Assembly: GCF_000026765.1 (NCBI RefSeq)
Contig: NC_012806.1
Span: 639,743-703,742 of the forward strand
Direction of reading: 5' to 3'
Origin: Mesomycoplasma conjunctivae
GTDB taxonomy: Bacteria; Bacillota_I; Bacilli_A; Mycoplasmatales; Metamycoplasmataceae
Length of the DNA: 64,000 nucleotides
Within the stretch, counting starts at the first letter, position 1. Each line of letters begins with the position of its first letter. Positions 30,361 to 42,089 of this stretch are shown one piece after another. Below the pieces are notes generated by a model. The model did not search any database, had not been told where the DNA came from, and saw only the letters and a list, made by a program, of their open reading frames with translations. A program made the translations under genes and the position numbers.

Positions 30361-32363
30361 AAATCATAATCACTAAATAACCGATTTTTTTGCTTTGAAA
30401 ATGCATCAACTTTATCAGGTGTTTTATTTAGAAATTCTAAAATATCATTTCCAGAAAAAGCAAAATATCAAAATTGAAAAAGTTTAAAATATCAATTGTT
30501 AAATCTTTTGTCATTTTGTAAATTTTTTTGAATACCTGCATTAAATAATCAAGCTAATGAAGCTTTAATTCGATCACCTTTTTTAAGTTTAATTTCCTGA
30601 GTTGTATAAACAGTGTCATCACTATTCTTAGGACTAACGTTGATAGTTTTTAAATTTTTAATAGCTTTTTCAATATTTTTGTAGTTAATTAAACCAGCAC
30701 CAGTTGCATTTTTAAAGCCACTAGATTTAGTTTCTTCACCTTTTAATAGTTCATTTCAATAGGCTGAATCTTTATTATATTCTGTTAATACTTGTGAACT
30801 TGAAATTTTATTATACTTTTCATCTAATTTTTTTGAATAATTAGATATTTTATTTCAATCTAATTTACTATCAATAGCAGATGACGTAATTAATGACATG
30901 ATAGAGGAAATAATATTCTTCCTGTCGTTTAATTGCGGGTATTTATCAAGTATTTTTGCAATAATACCTGTAACTATTGGTGCAGAAAAACTAGTTCCGC
31001 TATTAAAACTTACATAATTTTTTGATATATCTACTATATTTTCACCAGGAGCTACAATTGTTGGTTTGAGCAAACTAGCTAGTGCATTTGGTAGTTTTCT
31101 ATTACTAAAATATGAAGGAATAAAACTATCTTTGCTTCCATATGAAGAACCAACAATGATTGAATTTATTGATGATTGATTGCCTGTTATATATCCTGAT
31201 ACAAAATTACTATTTGTTGAATTGTCTTTATTGTGACCATTTCCTGCTGCAAAAATGTTGATAACTCCATATTTTCTAGATAAATAATCTAAATAAAAAA
31301 TATAATCAGTATAATAACCATAAACATTTTTTAGTGAACTTTTCTTATCATTATTTTGAAAAAAATCTGTAGAACCGAGATTTATTAATTCTTCCAAAAC
31401 AAGATTGAAACCATAACTATGGTTAATGACATTAAAATTTTTATCGATAATAAGCGATTCAAACAATTTCATTCATCATGCAGAATCACTTAAGCCTGAT
31501 ATATTTGCCAAAAATATGGGTGAAGAACTAGCAAAACCTCTTTTTCCACCTATTATTGAAGACACTAAAATTGCATGATCATTGTTTAGATTTTTCTTGC
31601 GATTTAGTGGTAGATTATTATATTCAGAAAAGTCATATTGAGTGATATTTTCTTTGTCAATTTCAGCTTGTTTGATATCGTCATCACTCAATTTTAACTT
31701 CATATCTGTTTCTAATATACCAATTTTAGTACTACTTTTATTGTTATTTTCGTTGTAATCAACAATTTCTTTTTCTAATTTTAAAAATTGATCCCTAATA
31801 TTTGTAGTTTGGTTTTGAACACTTTTATATTGGAGTTTAATAGGTTGTGTTGTCCTTTGATCTTGAATAATTAAAGAAATAAAATCCAAATTGTTCAAAA
31901 TTTTCAATGCCTTATCTAAAAATTTTGGCTCAATTTCTAACCATATAATTGGTGACAAACGACTCAAATAGAAATCTGACAAAACTATGTCATTTTCATA
32001 AATCTTGTGCTTAATCAAATTCATATAATACTGATTTTGCTTACTAAATAATATGTCATCTTCATGGATTGTACTTTTGGCGGATGGAATTGAATAATCT
32101 AAAAATATTTTTAAACTATTTCTTACATCTTTTGTTGGTTGAGTAGAACTGTTTATCGAAGAACTACTATAAAGTGAGCTATTATTACGAATAATCACTT
32201 TGTTATTAGTTTTTTTAAAATCTAAAAATGCAGATTGTAAGGGAGTCAAAGTTTGCCTAAAATTTGTGCTATTTACATTAAAAATAATATATGTTGATGA
32301 TAGCGTGGCAATAGTGGCAAATGTAAAAAGTTTGAAAAATCATTTTACTTTCTTTATTTTCAT
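30312..32363 (-). CDS. Subtilisin-like (S8) serine protease, surface
   Basis: The main frame encodes 683 residues with an N-terminal hydrophobic signal or anchor (KWFFKLFTFATIATLS). The S8 catalytic domain spans about 205-490. His263 lies in DHAILVSSIIGG, Asn375 in FAAGNGH, and nucleophile Ser448 in SGTSFSAPIVTG. The position normally held by the catalytic Asp reads GILETDM: Glu218 aligns with the Asp and Asp220 is two residues on. A C-terminal beta domain (KKGDRIKASLAWLFNAG to DYDLFLEYK) is cut by the frameshift. Start has an AGGTG site. It probably cleaves host or mycoplasma surface proteins. Confidence 0.85.
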
Positions 32364-32453
32364 ATCACCTCAAATTTTGTTAATTTTAAAATATGTATTG
32401 AAATATTATATTTATAAATTATACAAAAAATGGTAATAGTCTTTTTATTTTTA

Positions 32454-34085
32454 CTAATTTTGTTTATATTTTTTACTAATTGCAGCTTTAATAAAGGCAT
32501 CAAAAAGTGGATGTGATTTTAAAGGACGAGCTACAAATTCAGGATGATATTGAACACCTATATAGAAGGATTTTGAGTTGTCTTCACAAGCTTCAACTAG
32601 GTTTTGCTCAGCTTCTAGACCGCTAAATTTAAAGTTTTGATCTTCAATTTGATCAATAAACTTTCTCACAATTTCAAAACGATGACGATGGCGCTCAATT
32701 GTTTCTTCTCTACCATAAATTTGTCTAATTTTACTATTATTAGCAAATTTTATTCGGTGTCCACCTAAACGAAGGGTTCCACCTATTGATAAATTAGCTC
32801 CATCTTTGCGATTAAAATCTAATATGCTCACTTGATTGGGAAATTCTTGAATAAATTCAGCAGAATTTGCATTTTTAATTCCACGACGGCGTGCTTGTGC
32901 AACGCTCATTGCTTGCATTCCTAAACAAATTCCGAAGGTAGGGATGTTATTTTCATGACAAAATTGAGCCGATTTTACTTTATTTTCAAAGCCGCGAGCA
33001 CCAAAACCTGGTAAGATAACTACCCCATCATAATTGTTCAAATCAGTGATATTAAATTCAGTATTGTCATCTGAGGTGTCAAAAAATTCTAATTGCACTT
33101 CAGTTGATTGGTAGGCACCACTGATTTTAAAAGCTTCAATAATTGATTTGTAGGCATCTAAAAATTGTGTATATTTACCCAAAGCAGCTATTTTAACATG
33201 AAATTGCTTCTTGGCAACAACTTTTTGGTAAAAAGTTTGCCAAGAAGCTAAGTTAGGTTTTCTGTAATCAAGTTTAAAGTGATCAAAAATTAAATCTAAA
33301 ATTTTTGTCTCACTTAACATCAGTGGTAATTTATAAATGGTATCTAAATTAGGGATAGCAATGACTTGATTTGTGTTTAAAAATGAAGAATTGGCAACTT
33401 TTTTGGTAACATTTTCGTCAATATTTTTGCTATCCAAACGCAAGAAAACTGCATTGGGTTTGATACCCATGGAAGACAAATTAGCAATTGAAAATTGTGT
33501 TGGTTTAGTCTTAAAATCTCCTGAAGTGGCCAAAAAAGGAACATAAGTTGTATGAATAAAGAAGACTTTTTGTTCTTTAGATTCAAATTCAGATTCAACT
33601 GATAATTGACTTGCTGCATAATAAAAAGGATTAGATTCAATATCGCCAACTGTGCCACCAATTTCTACTAAAATAAAATCAGGTTGATATTTAGTTTCAA
33701 TATTTTTTAGTCTTAAAATAATTTCATCAGTTACATGGGGAATATATTGAACTGTCTTACCATTGTAGTAGCCTTGACGCTCTTTTTCAATAATTGAAAG
33801 CAATATTTTACCACTAGTATGATTGGAATCTTTTCAAAAATTTTGATTTACAAAACGTTCATAATGACCTAAGTCTAAGTCAGTTTCACCTCCATCTTCT
33901 GTGACATAAACCTCACCATGTTCATAAGGTGAGAGTACTCCCGGATCAACATTTAAATAAGGATCCAACTTAACAATAAAGACGGAAAAAGAACAAGATT
34001 TGAGCAAATTAGCAAGTGAAGCAACTGCAACACCTTTGCCAACTCCAGAGAGCACACCACCAGTTATGAAGATGAATTTTGACAT
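32454..34085 (-). CDS. pyrG: CTP synthase
   Basis: Aminates UTP to CTP using glutamine. The 543-residue product has the amidoligase domain ([50 protein letters not shown]) and a C-terminal class I glutamine amidotransferase domain with the nucleophile Cys in FGICLGMQ and the late YHPEF motif carrying His and Glu. One TGA joins two open stretches (near 33830). An AAGGAA site precedes the ATG. It should give the organism cytidine nucleotides from salvaged uracil via upp. Confidence 0.98.
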
Positions 34086-34106
34086 TAATTTTCCTTTATT
34101 TTGAGT

Positions 34107-35489
34107 TTACTTTTTTACTTTTTTATTTAATTGATTATTTAGCTCTTTGCTTTTGTGATCAAATAAATTAACTAGGAATCAAACTATATAACCTAGCAGC
34201 ATTACAGAAATGTAGGCAATTAGTGGTAAAAATTGTTCTATAGACAGCTTTTGTTGACCAACGATAATAATTTGCGAAAATATCAAAGTAAAAGCAATGG
34301 CAATTAGACCAATATAGTAAATAATTTGTTCTCAAAGGGGAATTTTCTCTTCTTTGCGATAAGCTCAAGTTAAAACAGTAATAATTGTTAAAAAGTACTG
34401 AATCAAAAAAGCAATATTTCCACTATCTAAAATTTTTCCAAAAGTATCTTTGACACCAAGAGCGGTTGGGATGATAGTAAAAACCAAACTAGAAATTGTT
34501 CCAACAAGAGCATAAGTAATAACGGCGCGAGAATATTCGTTGTGTTTGTTAAGATATGCTAATTTGTGAGGTAGAAAACCATCGTTTGAAAGTGCGGCAA
34601 TAATTCGAGCTTGGGGTGCAATATTACCCAATATACCTGAGATACGATTGAAGGTAATTCCAACTGAAAAAATAGCAAAACCGGTAATTCCTCAAACAAA
34701 TTTATAAACAAATTCAAGGTTAAATGAACCAAGCTCTTTTTGACTGATACCTATAAAAATAATATAGAAAATAAAATATGAAAAAATGACTATTAAAAAC
34801 ATAAAAATCATAGTTTTTTTAAATCTTGTGGTTCCAACTTCTTTAGAAATTGTTGCAAGTGCTTCAAAACCACCATATGCATAAATAAAGCTCAAAACTG
34901 TTGAGGCAAGGGCACTAACACTAATTGGGGCAATATTTCTAAAAGTATCTCCATAACTTCCTGAAGTGGCAATTATATAGATAATTAAAGCAAAACCACC
35001 ACCTAAAGTTAGTCATTTTATAATAGCAGTTAGCAAAATAAATTTCTTTGATGACTTAAGTCCAAAAGTACCAAGTAAAATAAAACCTATGTATAAAACT
35101 AAAGACAAAATTATATATAGCACACTACGATTTGGATCAATATTTGTTAGTAATCTAGAAAGAAAAAGTGGGGTAGTAGCTGAAAATAAAATCATTTGAC
35201 TAGCTTGGTTTCAACCTTGAAAAAATGACATGTGTTTACCAAAAGTTTTTTTGGCATAAGCATATGAGCCACCAACTTCATTTTTATAGCGATTGCCTGC
35301 TCGCGCAAAAGCAAAAATAACTGCTAGGGTAATAAGAGAGGTTAAAACAAAAACTAAGATACCTCAGACACCAATGTTAATTACCTTTGAAATTGTTGCA
35401 ATAAAACCAAAACCGATAACATAATTTAGACCATAAAGAATGAATTGTTTTTCGGTTAAAGCATGAGTGCTTTTTGATGTTTTATTCAT
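34107..35489 (-). CDS. APC-family amino acid permease
   Basis: A 460-residue protein with about 12 membrane segments. The start, [23 protein letters not shown], matches the first helix of amino acid-polyamine-organocation transporters. [20 protein letters not shown] and [16 protein letters not shown] are typical of helices 3 and 6, and [13 protein letters not shown] follows in loop 8. Many TGA-coded Trp. Its start overlaps the aspS stop by 8 nt, so it is translated from the same message. The amino acid transported cannot be read from sequence. Confidence 0.88.
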
Positions 35490-37197
35490 CTATTTTCTCC
35501 TTGATATTTTGAATAAAATATTCTTGTAATTGTTGATTTGTTAAATTAGTAGGTGAAGATAAAAGCATATCTTGACCTTTAGAATTGACAGGAAATGCGA
35601 TTACATCTCGAATCGAACTAGCATTTCGTAGAATCATAATGAATCGATCTAGACCAAAAGCAAAACCACCATGTGGCGGTACTCCATATGAAAAAGCTTT
35701 TAGTAAAAAACCAAATTGTTGTTTTGCTTCTTGCTCACTTAGACCTATAATCTTAAAAATTTTTTCTTGAATTTTCTTGTCAACAATTCTAATAGAACCT
35801 CCACCTATTTCAAAACCATTTAGAACAAGATCATAGGCTTGTGCGCGTGCCGCTAAAGGATTAGAATCTAAAAGATAAACAGATTCTTTGTCAACCATTG
35901 TAAAAGGATGGTGGGCAGCTGATATTTTTTGAGTTTCTTCATCTTTTTCAAACATTGGTCAGTCAATAATTCAAGCAAATTTTAAAGAACTTGTATCAAT
36001 TAAGTCATACATTTGTGCAATTTTATTTCTGAGAGCACCAAGTGATTGAGTGGTTTTTTCATAACTATCTGAGACAATGAAAAGTGTTCCATTTTGAAAT
36101 TGGTGTTTGCTTACAAAGTTGCTTATTTTGTCAACCAAACTAGGTTGAGTTTTAAATGAATAAAAATCAACATTTGCATTTTTTATATGGATATATAAGA
36201 GTCTATTTGCTTTATTTTGAACAATAATTTCAGATAAAATCTTGTAATCTTGTTTAGAAATGTGTTTGTTTTCTAAGAAAACAACTTTAGTTTTACCACT
36301 AAACAAAAATTCTTGATCATCATCTAATTCGCTAGCATCGATTAGGTAATTTTTAAAACGAAGATCAGGTTTGTCTGAACCGTATTTATCAATGGCTTCC
36401 TTGTAACTAATTTGGGGAAAATCCTCATTAAATTGAAAATCAAATTTTCTAAGACTGTGTTTTACAAGTTGCTCAATATTTTTTTGGATGCTCTCAATTG
36501 TTGGAAAAGCAAATTCCATATCTAATTGAGTAAACTCAAATTGACGATCTTTTCGAAGATCTTCATCACGAAAAGCGCGTGCAAATTGAAAATAGCGATT
36601 AAAACCTGAAACCATTAATAATTGCTTATACAATTGTGGTGATTGTGGTAAAGCAAAAAAATGATTTTGTTTACGAGTTGGTACAATAAAACTTCTTGCT
36701 CCTTCAGGTGTTGATTTGGATAAAATTGGGGTTTCAATTTCGACAAAATCATTTTCATAGAGAAATTGACGAATCTGGTGTATAAATTTGTATCTAAAAA
36801 TTAGATTTTGCTTCATTTCGTTACGTCTTAAATCTAAAAATCGATATTCAAGACGTAAATCTTCATTAGCATTTATATCATCTTGAATTTCAAAGGGTAG
36901 TTCATTTGCTGGAGAAATTAATTCTATTTTTTCGGCAATGATTTCAAGATTACCATTTGGTATTTTATTGTTGATATTACTGCGAATAACAACTGTACCA
37001 TAAACAGAAATGACAGATTCTTTTTTAATTTCAGAATGAGCAATGTCTTTGGGCACAACAACTTGAACAATACCTCAATAATCTCTTAATTCAATAAAAG
37101 TTTTATCTTTAAACTTACGAAAATTTGAAGCTCATCCAAAAATTCTAACTTTTTGGTTTATATAATATTGACTTAACGATTGGTTAGTGATTACCAT
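35482..37197 (-). CDS. aspS: Aspartyl-tRNA synthetase
   Basis: Charges tRNA-Asp. The 571-residue product has an N-terminal anticodon-binding OB fold (residues 1-100), motif 2 region [21 protein letters not shown], a short insertion domain, and motif 3 with FGLDRFIM near the C-terminus. Two TGA codons are Trp. The ATG has an AGGAGA site. It follows hisS by 7 nt; hisS and aspS are neighbours in many Firmicutes. Confidence 0.97.
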
Positions 37198-37204
37198 TTT
37201 TCTC

Positions 37205-38470
37205 CTAGAAATTAAAGTTTTTTAAATTAGAAAGATCACTAATATTGAAAACTTTATTTTCATTAGTTTCAATTTTCTTACATGTAATAGTGTTTTCTAG
37301 TTGGTTTTTTTCAAAAAATAATAAATATTTTGTCTTTGTTTTTAAAGCTTTTTTAAAGCCTTTTGTAAAAGAAGTGGGTTTTTTATTGAATTCAACAACA
37401 TAATTGTTATCCCGAAGGATTCGGGCAATTTCATTTAGTTTTTCAAGTTCAGCAAAGTTAAATGAAAGGCAATAAAAATCTATTTGATGTTCTTTTTTAT
37501 AGTTAGGAAGTTGAATTTCTAAAAAACGATCAACACCAAAGCCAAAACCTATGCCTTTGGCAGCTGGCATACCAAAATTAGCAATCAAATTATTGTAACA
37601 GCCACCACCTAAAATAGTGGACTTTGTACCTAAAAATGGTGAATCAGCAATAAATTCAAAGACTAAATTATCATAATAATCTAATCCACGAACAAGATTA
37701 TAATCAATTTCAAATTGAATTTGATTACTTTTTAATAATTTGTTAATAAAATTAAATTCTTCTTGTTCTTCAGGTGTATAAAATGCATTAATTTTTGGTG
37801 CATTTTTAACAAATTCTTTCTCAGCATCAATTTTATCATCTAAAATTCGTAATGGATTTTTAGCTAATCTTTGTTGTGAGGTAGAACTTAATTGCGAACT
37901 GTATTTTAAAAAATATTGCTTAAGTGCTAAAATGTATTGTTTTCTTGTGCTTCGACTTGCTAAGAAGTTAATTTTAATTTTATAATTAGAAAAATTAAGT
38001 TCTTTTAGCATTTTGATAGCTAAAAGTAGTACTTCAATTTTTTCATATGCTGAACTGCGAAAATCTTCACTTAAATTAATAAATTCAAAACCTGCTTGAT
38101 AGAACTGACGATTACGACCTTTTTGCGGATTTTCATAGCGGAACATTGGACCAAAATAAAAATATTTTTTATTTTCAAGGTAAATTTTATTTTCAACAAG
38201 TGCCCGCATTACAGGAGCTGTTCCTTCTGCTCTTAATGACAAACTTCGATTTGATTTGTCTTTGAATTCATAGAGTTCCTTACTTACTAAATCAGATTCA
38301 TCGCCTGATGTAAAAAAAACTTCACTAAATTCAAAAATAGGTGTCTCTATATATTTATAGTTAAATAAGTTAGAAACTAAGAAAATTTTATCTCTGATTT
38401 CTAAAAATAAATTTGCACGCTGCCCATATAAATCATATGTTCCTTTGGGTCTAATATTAATATTTTTCAT
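37205..38470 (-). CDS. hisS: Histidyl-tRNA synthetase
   Basis: Charges tRNA-His. The 421-residue product starts with RPKGTYDLYG and has motif 2 MFRYENPQKGRNRQFYQAGFE, the histidine A motif LVRGLDYYDN, the second motif GIGFGFGVDRFLEI, and an anticodon-binding C-terminal domain. There are no internal TGA codons. It begins 9 nt after secDF. Confidence 0.97.
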   Translation of the reverse strand: MKNINIRPKGTYDLYGQRANLFLEIRDKIFLVSNLFNYKYIETPIFEFSEVFFTSGDESDLVSKELYEFKDKSNRSLSLRAEGTAPVMRALVENKIYLENKKYFYFGPMFRYENPQKGRNRQFYQAGFEFINLSEDFRSSAYEKIEVLLLAIKMLKELNFSNYKIKINFLASRSTRKQYILALKQYFLKYSSQLSSTSQQRLAKNPLRILDDKIDAEKEFVKNAPKINAFYTPEEQEEFNFINKLLKSNQIQFEIDYNLVRGLDYYDNLVFEFIADSPFLGTKSTILGGGCYNNLIANFGMPAAKGIGFGFGVDRFLEIQLPNYKKEHQIDFYCLSFNFAELEKLNEIARILRDNNYVVEFNKKPTSFTKGFKKALKTKTKYLLFFEKNQLENTITCKKIETNENKVFNISDLSNLKNFNF

Positions 38471-38479
38471 TACTAAGCC

Positions 38480-41068
38480 TTATTTTTCAAAATCATTTAT
38501 GTTTGCAAAAGTTTGTTCATAAACTTTTTGAACACCTCAAAAACGGCTATCAATCCTTTTTTGTTTTCTTCTGTTTCTAATTATTTCAAAACGAATTCAT
38601 AAATTAGTTGCAATAAATAGTGATGAATAAGAACCAATTAATACACCAATCAACATTGTAATACTAAAGATGATATCAATTGATTGATAGAAAATTAAAA
38701 GAATAATAATGGTAAATAAAGTGGTAAGTGAAGTTAAAAGTGAACGTTTTATAGCATCTTTAATAGCTTTGTGTGCTACTTGTCTAATTTTTTCTGGGGT
38801 ATAAATATCGTTATGTGGAATTTCTTTAAAAATATTTTTGATTTTATCAAAAATAACAATAGTATCATTAACTGTATAACCTATTAATGTTAAGAATGCA
38901 ATAATTGCTGTTGGTGAAAATTGAATTCTAGCAATAATCATCAAAAGGAAAATCATAGCAATGTTAAAAAGTAAAGATAAAATAATAGATAATGAATAAG
39001 ATCATTTGAATCTTAATAAAGTAAATATAGTTACAAAGAGAAGTGCAATTGCTATTGAAACCACAGCATTTTCAACTAGTTTTTTGGCTTCTTCATTAGA
39101 AATACTATAAGTAGTTATTTCTAAATTAGAAAAATTATTTGTTAAATTATTAGTGATTTGCCTCAATTGGTTTGTAATATCACTTTGGGTTCGAACTTCG
39201 ATGTTATAAAGACTTGATTGCTCGTTTAGTGGTTTTAATAAAATCTGTGAATTTGAAGAATTTAATCCTTGAGTATTTAAATAATCAATGATTTTTTGTC
39301 CTTTTTTAGCATCAATAAGATCAAAATTTTGATCATTATTTGATATTGTTAGACTAGTTCCTGAGCTAAAATCAATTGATAAATTAAGACCTGAAGCTGG
39401 ATTTTTATAACTAGCTGCAAAGGCAATGAAAACTATAATTGCTGCTCCTAAAATTATCAATGGTGCTCATTTGCTATATTTATATATTTTAAAATAATCA
39501 GTCTTACTAAAAATTGATTGATAACCACGGCTATATTTTTGAATATATTTTGATTTAACACCTAATAATTGTGGTTTTGTTTGTAAAAAAGGAATTTTTA
39601 AAATAAAATTAACAAAAAATTTAGTAAATGCAACTGTTACAATTAGTGTAAAAATGATTGAAAAAATAAGTGTTATAGAAAAACCTTTTATACTTTTTGT
39701 ACCAAAATAGAATAAAACAAGTGCGGCTATCAATGTAGTTACATTAGAGTCAATAATAGTTTTCAAAGATAATTTATTAGCCTGATTATTAGCTTTTAAA
39801 ACACTCTGACCACTATAAACTTTGTTTTTAAAAATTTCAAAACTAATAACATTAGCATCGACATTCATCCCAATCCCTATGACTAAGGCCGAAATGGTGA
39901 TAGGTGAATATTCGCCACGAACTATTGTGAAAAAAAGTAAAGTTAAAAAAACATACAAAGCTAAAGAAATTGTAGATACAACTCCTAAAACCCCATAATT
40001 AACAATCATAAAAATAGCAATCATAACTAATGATATTCCAATAGCTATCCACCCTGCAAGAAATGCGTAATCAGATTTAGATTTACTAACAAATGAAGCA
40101 GAAAGAAAATCTAATTTATAGTCAGCTATTCCATAATTAATATTAAGTGCTAATTGTTTAGCTTCTTGTGAGGAAAAATTACCACTAATTACAAAAGAAG
40201 ACCCATTTAGAGGGCTAGAAACAGTGGCCTCAGAAATTAAATACTTTTTAGCATCAAATTGAAATTCCTTCAATTTAGGTTGCAAAAATCTATTTTGACC
40301 TAGTGGTGTAGGTTGAACACTTTCACCAACATGTATAAAGTTGTAAATATTTTCTCCAGAATTTTGTCATTCATTTGGAAATTTAGTTTTTGCTAAATTA
40401 ATTAATTCAGAAATATTTGATCAAATTCGAATGCGATTTTGACCAAAAGGTTTTTTAGAAACATATTCTGTGGCTTTAGTTCACTCAAGTTGAGCTTGTT
40501 TGTCTTTAAGACTAATACGTACTTGATTAGCTTGGGGTTGATTTGGATCTGTTTGTGAAACAGCAGAATCAGGTGCAAAAGGAACCAATCAATTAGTTTC
40601 ATCGCCATCTTTTAATGATATATTTGGATTAAAAACACCATCATAAAAAAGTGGTTTATTATTTGTATCAGTTACAACTAAAAGTGGTTTAGTTACAATT
40701 TCGTTAATAAAATCATTTAATTCTCTATTATCAGAAATTTTATTCCTAGAAATTCTAATTCTTCCCCCACCTTCTGTAAAAACAGAGGTACCATTTAAGC
40801 TAGCTCCACCTGTTAAACGTTGAAAAATTGCTGAATCAGCTTGTTTAACAATATTGTTATTTGGAACTTTTTCATCAAGTGTTTTAACTTGAACTAAAAC
40901 TTCTGCTCCACCACCGTATTCTATAGAACGATTTATATTTTGTGCAATGTAATAATTAGCAACAAAACCTATGCCTATTGAAAGTAATGATGCACTAAAG
41001 AGGGCAACAAAAATTTTTTTTCAGGTATTTAATCTAAAAATTGATTTAAAAAAATTACGAATTTTCAT
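38480..41068 (-). CDS. secDF: SecDF fusion, protein-export accessory membrane protein
   Basis: Helps pull exported proteins across the membrane using the ion gradient. The 862-residue product fuses SecD and SecF halves. There are membrane segments at the N-terminus, a large outer P1-type domain, five helices with VIGIGMNVDANVISFEIFKN (SecD signature), a link, then a SecF half with a helix, an outer domain and five helices with LTLIGYTVNDTIVIFDKIK (SecF signature). Several TGA codons. The ATG at 41068 has an AGGAGG site and a TATAAT box upstream. It leads the secDF-hisS-aspS-permease run. Confidence 0.97.
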
Positions 41069-41101
41069 TGTTATACCTCCTTCTTATTAAATAAAAAAAT
41101 A

Positions 41102-41107
41102 ATTATA
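41102..41107 (-). promoter_or_regulatory. secDF -10 box
   Basis: TATAAT on the minus strand 33 nt upstream of the secDF ATG, leaving a leader of about 27 nt with the AGGAGG site. The same roughly 190-nt spacer should also carry the divergent promoter for the gene at 41256, for which TATATT near 41216 is a weak candidate. Confidence 0.5.
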
Positions 41108-41255
41108 CTAAAATTTTTAATTTTTTTATATTTATTAACTGTTTAATTTTCAAAATTAGAAAATTTATTAGGCACTTTTTAGTTAATAAACATTTAATAT
41201 TTTAATAAAAAAATTTATATTTTGTTAAAATTTTATAAACTTGAAAGGAATTATT

Positions 41256-42074
41256 ATGAAGAAATTTTTAAACCCTAGTAAAAATCTTGAAGATAAAAAT
41301 ATTAAAAACATTTTTATTGTAATAGGTATAATAATTCTAATTACTACATTAGCATTTTTAATTATGGATGCTATTGTAAAATTACCCAATGAAATTGAAA
41401 AGACATTTTCTGGGACATATGTTAGTTTTAAACATATTTTAAAGGGTTTTAGCCTTATCACATACTTTACAAATCAGTCAAACATCATTCTAGCTTTAGC
41501 TTTTCTAGTTTTAGGAATATGACCAAATAAAAGGGTTGCAAGAAACTTCTTTTTTTCATCAATCATATGAATCTCTATCACTTTTGTAATTTATTGGGCA
41601 CTAATATCTTGAAATACTTCTGCCTGATCACATGTAGCAGCAGCTTTTGAATCTATTTTTTTACATCTAATTCACCCAGTTATAGGCTTTCTAGCACTCA
41701 TTGTTTTTAGAAGAGAATTTATAGTAAGTCAACAATTATATTTAAAATTAAGTTTATATATTTTTGGTTACTTTTTCGCGCTTTTAATCCTTTATTTTTC
41801 GACATACAAACTTTATACATATCCAGAAGGTAAACACTATCCTAGTGGACAAACTATCTATGACGGTGCTGTTGTTTATAACTTTATTAATTTTAAAAGA
41901 CCATTTTTTTACAATGGATCTAACTTAGCTCTTATTATAATTTTAGATATTCTAATCTTCTTAATTGCTTTTTTAATACCAATTTCAGTTAGTTTATTTT
42001 GACAAATAGTTCTAAAATTACAAGTTGACAAAAGTGCTTCTTTTAAGCAACTTTTTAACAAATTTAAAAGATAG
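41256..42074 (+). CDS. Six-helix membrane protein (Pr6Pr/DUF1600-like)
   Basis: A 272-residue protein with about six membrane segments, several TGA-coded Trp, and no enzyme motif. The phrase YFTNQSNIILALAFLVLGIW resembles the conserved second helix of Pr6Pr-type bacterial membrane proteins, and HLIHPVIGFLALIVFRREF would be its fourth. A polar outer loop (YKLYTYPEGKHYPSGQTIYDG) follows helix 5. A GAAAGGA ribosome site precedes ATG 41256. glyA begins 15 nt downstream, so the two are probably co-transcribed. Function unknown; the family match is from memory and uncertain. Confidence 0.6.
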
Positions 42075-42089
42075 GCAACAAATCCAATA

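Noticed and set aside
30312-30420. Programmed frameshifting in the subtilase
   Set aside because: No classical slippery heptamer with a following hairpin was seen at the junction, so mutation or sequencing error is preferred.
34168-34368. A 66-codon frame inside the permease gene
   Set aside because: It is out of frame with the permease, whose reading is continuous under code 4 and supported by membrane topology.
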